From contig CAYWYQ010000034.1 in NCBI GenBank assembly GCA_964462325.1, positions 1-7,853 on the forward strand: a stretch of 7,853 bases of DNA, read 5' to 3'. The position numbers were made by a program, and so were the translations under genes. The notes below the pieces were generated by a model. The model was given only the letters and a program-made list of their open reading frames with translations. It ran no database searches and was not told where the DNA came from. This document shows positions 1-5,376 of the stretch, in pieces. The stretch is from CAYFMS01 sp964462325 (GTDB taxonomy: Bacteria > Patescibacteriota > Patescibacteriia > UBA9934). Numbering within the stretch: the first letter of the stretch is position 1; every line of letters begins with the position of its first letter.

Positions 1-2
1 AT

Positions 3-359
3 GAGAATTTGCTAAAAAAAGGAGTCGTGTCAGATCTTTCCCTAGAAGGGGAGCGAGTGGATAGTCCCTACGGCATTTCTCAATACCTTTGGCTGCCAAC
101 AGCGGATCATCATGCACCAAAACTGCATCAGTTTCAACATGGAATTACCTTCATAGAACGGACAATCGCGCAGGGCGGAAAAGTCTATATCCATTGCAAA
201 AATGGCCATGGAAGAGCTCCAACGATGACGGCAGCCTATTATATAAAACAAGGTATGTCCGTCGAGGATGCAATACATAAAATTATGCTTGAGCGTTCAG
301 AAATTCACATAAATGCAGAACAAAGAAAGGCCTTAGAAACATATCGTTTAACGCTTTAG
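3..359 (+). CDS. Dual-specificity protein phosphatase, 5'-truncated by the window
   Basis: Cysteine-dependent phosphatase of the dual-specificity (DSP) superfamily, expected to remove phosphate from protein Ser/Thr/Tyr or from another phosphorylated ligand. The catalytic loop HCKNGHGRAPT lies at 192-224: Cys (195-197) is the nucleophile and Arg (213-215) closes the C-x5-R phosphate loop. An upstream Asp in the TADHHAP stretch (about 99-119) is placed like the family's general acid. The helix after the loop (MTAAYYIKQGMSVEDAI) is typical of DSPs. The frame is open to the first bases, and the N-terminal strands of a normal domain (about 150 residues) are missing, so the gene very likely starts outside the window. 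A TTG at 9 is an in-frame start option that I consider unlikely. The residue after the catalytic Arg is Ala rather than the usual Ser/Thr. The gene ends one base before the next start, suggesting co-transcription. Substrate unknown. Confidence 0.85.
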   Translation, partial: ENLLKKGVVSDLSLEGERVDSPYGISQYLWLPTADHHAPKLHQFQHGITFIERTIAQGGKVYIHCKNGHGRAPTMTAAYYIKQGMSVEDAIHKIMLERSEIHINAEQRKALETYRLTL

Positions 360-360
360 T

Positions 361-1680
361 ATGGAGTCGCTCAAACGAGAAGTTCATCGCAAGGAATCAG
401 TACAGGAAAAAGCTGAACCAATTTTTGAAAATGAAGCAATCGTAGAAAAACCGATAGAGCATGCAGAAGAGGTCATTCAAGAACAAAAAATTGAAACACC
501 TATTCCTTTGGATTTAACAGGTTTTATTGATGGCAGTATACAGACTCGGTACGATGTGCCCGATATCATTCCAGAAGAGGAGGAAGACGATATCCTTGAA
601 TGGAAAAAACGTAAGAAAGAAAGCTCCATTTTTCGCCGACTGAGAAAAAGTAAAATAGGTAAGGTAACGATGGGACTTCTGTCACTTTTGACGGTAAAGC
701 AGGCGGTTGGTGAGTATACGGATCCAGAAAAGATTGATACGGAGGTTTCAGAGCAAGAATCATATGGGGAATATCATATGGACCTTCCTTCTATTGAAAG
801 TACGGCTCCTGAAACGGTTGTAACAACAAAAGGCGAAATGAATAGAGGTGAATATTATCGGAATGTAAAAAATGATTTTGATGTCACAATGCAGGGCATT
901 GGAGAAAGCTCCTACAAAATGATGGGTCGCATGTGTAGCGATGGGGAGCAACTTGTTCCTGAGCAGGTACTGGATTTTTATGGTCCGCAATTAAAAAGAC
1001 AATTACGCTGGACATCGGAGGCAGATGCAATTCTTGCTCGTTCTTTTGGTATTTCTGAAGATGTATTGCAAATACGTGGAGAAATTATGCGTGACACCAT
1101 TGTAAAAATGCCCGGCGGAATGGCTGCTCCAGGGGGATTAATTGGAATGGAATACACTGGAATGGAATTTTTGCAGGCGTATATTCAACCTTCTGATATG
1201 AAGAATCTCTATGATGAAATATATGAAACAGAATCCAGTGTCATTACAGAAGCAATGCTACGGACTGATTTTGATTCAATGGATCAAGAAGATCAACAGG
1301 AAATACAAAAAGTATTGACTAATATAGGAAATGACATTGTGCAATCAGAATTACTTAGAATACGTATAGAACGGCTATCTGCCGGAGCTTCAAACTTGAA
1401 TAATAATGTAGAAGTTATATTCAAGGGGTATACGAGTGATACTGGGAAGGAACGATCAAGTTTATTTGAACGATGGGATGCAGAAATAGATGATTTGTCT
1501 GCAGATATGTCATTACTTTCAACGTACCTTAATTCAGAAGAAGATAAACAAGTTTTTTCAGAATGGCTTGCGGCATATGAATCTACACAGTCTGATTCCT
1601 TAAAGAACACATTTGAAAAACAGACACAGGAATTCGGAGCCTCTGAATCATGGAAAGAAGGATTGGAGTCATTACGGTAG
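361..1680 (+). CDS. Hypothetical protein with acidic N-terminal tail and possible single membrane segment
   Basis: I do not recognise this 439-residue protein. Residues 1-80 are strongly charged and mostly acidic (a PEEEEDD run near 71-77) and look disordered. A basic patch (WKKRKK, then FRRLRKSKIGK, about 81-101) precedes a short hydrophobic stretch at about 102-117 (VTMGLLSLLTVKQAVG) that could be a weak transmembrane or membrane-associated helix, although it contains a Lys. If it spans the membrane, the positive-inside rule puts the acidic tail in the cytoplasm and the remaining roughly 320 residues outside. That C-terminal part looks mostly helical and acidic, with one Cys (192), a Gly/Met/Pro-rich patch near 250-264, and no catalytic motif I can name. 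Start at ATG 361, one base after the phosphatase stop. No Shine-Dalgarno is visible, so the gene is probably translated from the phosphatase transcript. A role with the phosphatase is only inferred from adjacency. Confidence 0.75.
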   Translation: MESLKREVHRKESVQEKAEPIFENEAIVEKPIEHAEEVIQEQKIETPIPLDLTGFIDGSIQTRYDVPDIIPEEEEDDILEWKKRKKESSIFRRLRKSKIGKVTMGLLSLLTVKQAVGEYTDPEKIDTEVSEQESYGEYHMDLPSIESTAPETVVTTKGEMNRGEYYRNVKNDFDVTMQGIGESSYKMMGRMCSDGEQLVPEQVLDFYGPQLKRQLRWTSEADAILARSFGISEDVLQIRGEIMRDTIVKMPGGMAAPGGLIGMEYTGMEFLQAYIQPSDMKNLYDEIYETESSVITEAMLRTDFDSMDQEDQQEIQKVLTNIGNDIVQSELLRIRIERLSAGASNLNNNVEVIFKGYTSDTGKERSSLFERWDAEIDDLSADMSLLSTYLNSEEDKQVFSEWLAAYESTQSDSLKNTFEKQTQEFGASESWKEGLESLR

Positions 1681-1708
1681 TGACAAAATAACAATTTCAT
1701 GATAGATT
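1680..1708 (+). promoter_or_regulatory. Putative mnmA promoter (-35 GTGACA, extended -10 TGaTAGATT)
   Basis: GTGACA at 1680-1685 matches 5 of 6 bases of the sigma-70 -35 consensus. A 17-base spacer follows, then TAGATT at 1703-1708 (4 of 6), preceded directly by TGA (1700-1702), giving an extended -10 form. The -10 ends 8 bases before the ATG at 1717, so transcription would begin almost at that codon. The -35 uses the last base of the upstream stop codon (TAG 1678-1680). This placement also argues against the ATG at 1699, which would lie upstream of the transcription start. Confidence 0.5.
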
Positions 1709-1716
1709 CAAGCGTT

Positions 1717-2799
1717 ATGAAAAAGAAGCGCGTTTTACTTGGAATGAGCGGAGGAGTCGATTCATCTGTATCGGCTGTTTTGCTCATGGAACAAGGATAC
1801 GAAGTCATTGGTGCATTCATGAAAAATTGGTCAGATGACACACCTGAGGGTCAGGAATGTAGTTGGAGAACAGAGCGTCGCGATGCAATGAGGGTTGCAG
1901 CAAAACTCGACATCGAATTTCATACATTCGATTTTGAAAAAGAGTATCGCCAAGATGTTTACGAATACATGATTCATGAGTATGAATCTGGACGTACGCC
2001 AAATCCAGATGTACTTTGCAATAAATATATGAAATTTGGTTATTTGCTTGAAAAGGCGGATGAGCTTGGATGTGAGTTTATCGCAACGGGTCATTATGCG
2101 CGTGTGCATCGCGATGAAAAAAGCATTGCTCATTTATTGTCAGGCGTGGACGCAAATAAGGATCAAACGTATTTCTTATGTCAATTACAGCAAGATCAAC
2201 TTTCTCGTGCACTATTTCCCATCGGCGAATTACAAAAATCTGAAGTGCGTGATTTAGCGGTAAAGCATGATTTGCATGTTGCGGACAAAAAAGATAGTCA
2301 GGGAATTTGTTTTGTCGGAAAGGTGCAAATGGCTGATTTTCTGAAAGAACGTATTCCGGAAAATCCTGGAAATATTATTACGACAACAGGTGAAGTTATC
2401 GGTCAGCATAAGGGACATGCCTATTATACGATCGGGCAAAGGTCCGGATTAGGTATTGGTGGAGGCACACCCTATTTTATTGTAGAACGTCGTCCAGAGA
2501 AAAATGAAATTGTTGTTGCGGTTGGAGATGACGACCCAGCACTCTTTTCTCGTACATTAATAGCGTCAGACATATCTGAAACAGTAGATGGCGTTTTAAC
2601 AAATTATATTGGTAAGCATCTGTATGCTCGTATTCGGTATCGTCAGCCACTACAGAAATGTAAAATTGAATCTATAGAAAACGGCAAGGTAACTGTTTCA
2701 TTTACCGATGATCAAAGAGCGGTAGCGCCAGGACAATTTATTGCCTTTTATGATGGTGATGATCTGATTGGATCTGCTGTGATAGACTCGGCAAAATAA
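1717..2799 (+). CDS. mnmA: tRNA-specific 2-thiouridylase MnmA
   Basis: Catalyses ATP-dependent 2-thiolation of the wobble uridine U34 in the tRNAs for Lys, Glu and Gln. It adenylates the base and then transfers sulfur from a persulfide carried on a cysteine. Numbered from ATG 1717 (360 residues), the PP-loop SGGVDSS is at 11-17, the first catalytic Cys is C101 in NPDVLCNK, and the persulfide Cys is C198 in DSQGICFVG. These nearly match E. coli C102 and C199. Other family blocks are ATGHYAR (about 123-129), NKDQTYFL (about 147-154), TIGQRSGLGIGGG (about 238-250) and the C-terminal beta-barrel ending near APGQF. Length is normal and no key residue is missing. An in-frame ATG at 1699 would add six residues. 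I prefer 1717 because of the family N-terminus, the Cys numbering and the promoter position. No Shine-Dalgarno is present for either start. The gene is convergent with the next gene. Confidence 0.95.
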   Translation: MKKKRVLLGMSGGVDSSVSAVLLMEQGYEVIGAFMKNWSDDTPEGQECSWRTERRDAMRVAAKLDIEFHTFDFEKEYRQDVYEYMIHEYESGRTPNPDVLCNKYMKFGYLLEKADELGCEFIATGHYARVHRDEKSIAHLLSGVDANKDQTYFLCQLQQDQLSRALFPIGELQKSEVRDLAVKHDLHVADKKDSQGICFVGKVQMADFLKERIPENPGNIITTTGEVIGQHKGHAYYTIGQRSGLGIGGGTPYFIVERRPEKNEIVVAVGDDDPALFSRTLIASDISETVDGVLTNYIGKHLYARIRYRQPLQKCKIESIENGKVTVSFTDDQRAVAPGQFIAFYDGDDLIGSAVIDSAK

Positions 2800-2820
2800 A
2801 AAACCAGCTACTAGGAGCTG
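2793..2820 (-). terminator. Intrinsic terminator of the minus-strand hypothetical gene
   Basis: Inverted repeat CAGCT (2805-2809) / AGCTG (2816-2820) with a 6-base loop. Read on the minus strand it is followed by G and then TTTTTTATTTT (2803 down to 2793). The stem is short (5 bp) but the U-tract is good. The minus-strand gene's stop codon (2811-2813) sits inside the loop. On the plus strand no T-run follows the hairpin, so it should not terminate mnmA efficiently. Confidence 0.6.
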
Positions 2821-3299
2821 ATTCGGTCCGATGTTGTAATGCGCCAATGGCCATTCTCATGGATAAGATAAAGCGAGAATGCAGATGAGCGCATATTGAC
2901 ATGAGTGACAGTACGACATTCTACACCAATACCAAATGGTGCAATTTCTCCTGGTGTAGTTACACCGTGTGATACGTACATGGTTGGGTATATTTCAGAA
3001 ATTGCATTGAATGCACTAGAAGGAGTCCCTCCAAAAAACTCTTTTGTATCGCTACAAAGACAATTGAATAGTGCTACCAGATTCTCTTGTTTTGCACATC
3101 TTGCAAAATGAATGACATGGTAATGTATATCTCTTGTGTCGGCAAGAGTGATCTGCTCCTTACTATGTACAGCTCTCACCCCTGGCCGTGAAACCATTTC
3201 TCCTCTACTCGTGATTAGTCCCGTTCTCAAACATGCATGGAGCATACGTTGCCATGTGCAGACTACAAGGCCTATATTCGAATTCTTTTTTTTCGACAT
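2811..3299 (-). CDS. Hypothetical protein, 162 residues, own transcription unit
   Basis: I do not recognise a family. The frame is supported by a perfect AGGAGG five bases upstream of its ATG, a promoter-like pair before that and an intrinsic terminator overlapping its stop codon. The protein has no clear signal peptide or membrane segment. It is rich in Cys (positions 14, 23, 68, 80, 82, 128) and His (nine, including a HYHVIH cluster at 59-64 followed by C68), so a metal site is possible but unproven. The C-terminus (SLYLIHENGHWRITTSD, about 142-158) loosely resembles the last strand of NTF2-like/SnoaL domains, where a Gly-x-Trp-x-Ile pattern is common. I treat that as a hint only. It lies between two housekeeping genes in the opposite orientation, and its Shine-Dalgarno use differs from all neighbours, so recent acquisition is a reasonable inference. 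Confidence 0.75.
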   Translation of the reverse strand: MSKKKNSNIGLVVCTWQRMLHACLRTGLITSRGEMVSRPGVRAVHSKEQITLADTRDIHYHVIHFARCAKQENLVALFNCLCSDTKEFFGGTPSSAFNAISEIYPTMYVSHGVTTPGEIAPFGIGVECRTVTHVNMRSSAFSLYLIHENGHWRITTSDRISS

Positions 3300-3304
3300 G
3301 ATTT

Positions 3305-3310
3305 CCTCCT
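3305..3310 (-). promoter_or_regulatory. Strong Shine-Dalgarno sequence of the minus-strand hypothetical gene
   Basis: Minus-strand AGGAGG followed by AAATC and then ATG: a full anti-16S match at 5-base spacing. It fixes the start at 3299 and is the only clear Shine-Dalgarno sequence before any gene in the window. Confidence 0.85.
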
Positions 3311-3316
3311 GTATAA

Positions 3317-3345
3317 ATAAAAGACTATTCTGATAAAACAGTCAA
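3317..3345 (-). promoter_or_regulatory. Putative promoter of the minus-strand hypothetical gene (TTGACT-17-TTTTAT)
   Basis: Read on the minus strand, TTGACT (3345-3340, 5 of 6 bases) is separated by 17 bases from TTTTAT (3322-3317, 4 of 6). The predicted start of transcription falls at about 3310, leaving a leader of only about 11 bases with the Shine-Dalgarno at its very 5' end. A second -10-like sequence, TATAAA (3354-3349 on the minus strand), would give a longer leader but has no good -35. Confidence 0.4.
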
Positions 3346-3388
3346 GACTTTATAGAAAATATATTGTGATGTATTTAAAGAATATTAC

Positions 3389-3417
3389 TCGACAAAATCA
3401 ATAAAAAACGCTAGGAT
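3389..3417 (+). promoter_or_regulatory. Putative lepA promoter (TCGACA-17-TAGGAT)
   Basis: TCGACA (3389-3394, 5 of 6 bases of the -35 consensus) is separated by exactly 17 bases from TAGGAT (3412-3417, 4 of 6). Nine bases lie between the -10 and the lepA ATG, so the transcript would begin at about 3424 with essentially no leader. The 127-base gap 3300-3426 also carries the divergent promoter; its upstream half is AT-rich and I see no other element in it. Confidence 0.5.
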
Positions 3418-3426
3418 GCCCTCATT

Positions 3427-5229
3427 ATGACTCCCCAGGAACGCATTAGAAATTTTTGTATTATCGCGCATATTGATCACGGCAAGTCAACACTTGCCGA
3501 TCGTTTGCTTGAAAAAACAGGCACCGTAGAAGAACGGAAAATGCAGGCTCAAGTACTCGACAGCATGGAACTTGAACGTGAGCGTGGTATTACGATTAAA
3601 TTAGCTCCCGTGCGCATGAAGCATGTAAAAGATGGGAAGGAATATACATTAAATCTAATCGATACACCTGGTCACGTTGATTTTACGTATGAAGTTTCAC
3701 GGTCACTTGCCGCAGTCGAAGGTGCCGTTTTACTTGTAGATGCTACGCAAGGCGTGCAAGCGCAGACAATAGGAAATCTCTATCTTGCTCTTGAACAAGA
3801 TTTAGAAATTATTCCGGTCCTGAATAAAATCGATCTACCGGCAGCAGATATTCTAAAGAGATCAGAAGAACTCATGAAACTGATTGGCTGCAAAAAAGAG
3901 GATATTTTAAGTGTTTCAGGGAAGACAGGCGAAAATGTAGAGGCATTACTTGATGCCGTTATTGATCGCATTCCTCAGCCAAAAGGGAAGGGGGCAACAG
4001 CAACACGGGCACTCGTCTTTGATTCATTCTATGATGATTACAAGGGAGTTGTTGCCTATGTACGGATGATGGATGGAGTATTGAGGAAGAGAAATAAATT
4101 ACGAATGATTGCAACAGGGGCGACGGCTGATGTGCTCGATGTTGGTGCTCTCTCTCCTACTTTTTTACCTACTCCGGAACTTGAAACGGGGCAAATTGGA
4201 TATGTGATTACCGGATTCAAAGATGTTGGATCTTGTCGAGTTGGAGATACTCTCACGGTAGATAGCGCAAAGGATATAGAGGTATTACCCGGGTATAAAC
4301 AGGTAAGACCTATGGTATTTGCAGGCGTATTTCCTGCGGAAGGTGATGACTATAGTGCACTTCGAGATGCGATGGACAGATTAAAATTAAGTGATGCGGC
4401 GCTTATATTTCAACCAGAACATTCCCCAGCGCTCGGTCATGGATTCAGATGCGGGTTATTGGGCATGTTGCATCTTGAAATTCTGAAGGAACGTTTAGAG
4501 CGTGAATTTGGGATTCAGCTTGTCGTAACGGTTCCGTCTGTTGCCTATCATGTGTACACAAGGGGATCTGATGAACCTCAAACGGTGAAATCCCCACTTG
4601 ATTTACCTGACCCGTCTATTATTGAACGCATAGAAGAACCTTGGGCAAAAGTAGATGTCATTATTCCGGCTGATTATATTGGTGATGCAATGACATTTGT
4701 GCAAGATAGGCGAGGTGTGTATCAAACAACGGAGTTTATTTCTGAAGGAAGAGCGATGCTCAAGTACCAAATTCCACTTTCGAGTTTAATCGTTGATTTT
4801 TACGATAATTTGAAAAGTGTCACAAGCGGATACGGTTCCATGAATTATGAGGTATTTGAATATCGGACAGCAAATGTTGTTCGTATGGATATTTTAGTGG
4901 CAGAAGACCCGGTAGAGGCACTCGCAACATTTGTGTACCGCGATGATGCAGAAAAAGTTGGGCGACGTATTGCAAAATCTTTGAAAGAGTCCATCCCTCG
5001 ACAGCAATTCGTGATTAAGATTCAAGCGGCTATTGGTGGAAAGATTGTAGCAAGTGAACGAATTTCTGCGTTGCGTAAAGATGTAACGGCAAAGCTGTAT
5101 GGAGGTGATGTGACACGAAAACGCAAACTGCTAGAAAAACAGAAGAAAGGAAAGAAAAAGATGCTTGCCATGGGGACAGGGAAAGTCCGCATTCCAAGTG
5201 AGGCTTATCTAAAGGTGTTGAAAAGATAA
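3427..5229 (+). CDS. lepA: Elongation factor 4 (LepA), ribosomal back-translocase GTPase
   Basis: Translational GTPase that binds the ribosome and can reverse or remodel stalled translocation. GTPase motifs are in order: G1 AHIDHGKS (14-21), G2 RGIT (53-56), G3 DTPGH (79-83), G4 NKID (133-136), and G5 as SGKTG (164-168), where SAKTG is more usual. EF-G-like domains II, III and V follow (for example GHGFRCGLLGMLHLEI and YHVYTRGSDEP). The EF4-specific C-terminal domain is present: ALRKDVTAKLYGGDVTRKRK leads into the Lys-rich KKGKKKM segment and ends IPSEAYLKVLKR. Its 600 residues are normal for the family, and domain IV of EF-G is absent, as expected. The ATG at 3427 gives the canonical N-terminus (RIRNFCIIAHIDHGKST). 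No useful Shine-Dalgarno precedes it. The gene appears monocistronic, with its own promoter and a strong terminator right after the stop. Confidence 0.97.
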   Translation: MTPQERIRNFCIIAHIDHGKSTLADRLLEKTGTVEERKMQAQVLDSMELERERGITIKLAPVRMKHVKDGKEYTLNLIDTPGHVDFTYEVSRSLAAVEGAVLLVDATQGVQAQTIGNLYLALEQDLEIIPVLNKIDLPAADILKRSEELMKLIGCKKEDILSVSGKTGENVEALLDAVIDRIPQPKGKGATATRALVFDSFYDDYKGVVAYVRMMDGVLRKRNKLRMIATGATADVLDVGALSPTFLPTPELETGQIGYVITGFKDVGSCRVGDTLTVDSAKDIEVLPGYKQVRPMVFAGVFPAEGDDYSALRDAMDRLKLSDAALIFQPEHSPALGHGFRCGLLGMLHLEILKERLEREFGIQLVVTVPSVAYHVYTRGSDEPQTVKSPLDLPDPSIIERIEEPWAKVDVIIPADYIGDAMTFVQDRRGVYQTTEFISEGRAMLKYQIPLSSLIVDFYDNLKSVTSGYGSMNYEVFEYRTANVVRMDILVAEDPVEALATFVYRDDAEKVGRRIAKSLKESIPRQQFVIKIQAAIGGKIVASERISALRKDVTAKLYGGDVTRKRKLLEKQKKGKKKMLAMGTGKVRIPSEAYLKVLKR

Positions 5230-5250
5230 CAGGGCTCATGCCCTGTTTTT
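5228..5250 (+). terminator. Strong intrinsic terminator of lepA
   Basis: Perfect 8-bp stem AACAGGGC (5228-5235) / GCCCTGTT (5240-5247), loop TCAT, with the T-run 5246-5250 at the 3' base of the stem. It begins inside the lepA stop codon (TAA 5227-5229). The last T of the run is also the T of the following extended -10 element. Confidence 0.9.
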
Positions 5251-5258
5251 GGTATACT
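5250..5258 (+). promoter_or_regulatory. Putative extended -10 promoter (TGgTATACT) of the short membrane-protein gene
   Basis: TGG (5250-5252) directly precedes TATACT (5253-5258, 5 of 6 bases of TATAAT), an extended -10 that can work without a good -35. The -35 position falls inside the lepA terminator stem and does not match. Seven bases lie between the -10 and the ATG at 5266, so the transcript would be leaderless or nearly so. It probably also serves recJ downstream. Confidence 0.55.
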
Positions 5259-5265
5259 ACTCAAT

Positions 5266-5361
5266 ATGAAAAAATGGGAAAGAAGATTGTGGGTTTTTGT
5301 ATCGGTGATTATTATTGTATCGATGACATTCCTTACATATTTTGGAGGGCTTGGTATATAG
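5266..5361 (+). CDS. Short single-pass membrane protein, 31 residues
   Basis: A 31-codon frame from ATG 5266 to TAG 5359-5361. The protein starts MKKWERRLW, a positively charged N-terminus, then has a hydrophobic stretch at about residues 8-27 (LWVFVSVIIIVSMTFLTYF) and ends GGLGI. This is the pattern of a one-helix inner-membrane protein with its N-terminus in the cytoplasm. The frame is supported by its place after the lepA terminator, the extended -10 element seven bases before its ATG, and the good fit of charge and hydrophobicity. It ends 15 bases before recJ. No family is recognised and no function can be assigned. A chance frame is possible because it is so short. Confidence 0.55.
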   Translation: MKKWERRLWVFVSVIIIVSMTFLTYFGGLGI

Positions 5362-5362
5362 C

Positions 5363-5368
5363 TATTAT
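5363..5368 (+). promoter_or_regulatory. Possible -10 element before recJ (TATTAT)
   Basis: TATTAT (5 of 6 bases of TATAAT) ends 8 bases before the recJ ATG, the same geometry as at mnmA. No convincing -35 or TG extension is present and the local sequence is AT-rich. A second TGgTATATA form lies at 5352-5360. This is a weak call. recJ may instead be read from the promoter at 5250. Confidence 0.25.
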
Positions 5369-5376
5369 TTGAAGAA

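Noticed and set aside
1..15. ATG at the first base as a start codon
   Set aside because: It meets a stop after four codons (ATG AGA ATT TGC TAA). The phosphatase frame is a different one and runs in from outside.
1293..1841. 182-codon minus-strand open frame across the end of the unknown gene and the start of mnmA
   Set aside because: It is antisense to two supported genes, crosses their boundary, has no Shine-Dalgarno or promoter, and its product is a Ser/Phe/Cys-rich mixture typical of an antisense shadow.
2811..3299. Idea that the minus-strand gene is a REP-associated (Y1/HUH) transposase because of HYHVIH
   Set aside because: The rest of the HUH family pattern is missing: no matching HUH motif in context, no downstream catalytic Tyr helix, no flanking REP-like palindromes. 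The length and remaining sequence do not fit.
2905..3333. Two plus-strand open frames (2905-3111 and 3136-3333) opposite the minus-strand unknown gene
   Set aside because: Neither has a ribosome site or promoter. The minus-strand frame is longer and has a perfect Shine-Dalgarno, promoter and terminator.
5352..5360. TGgTATATA as the main recJ promoter
   Set aside because: The region has overlapping AT-rich hexamers and this one has neither a -35 nor the spacing seen at other genes, so it is mentioned only as an alternative to TATTAT at 5363.
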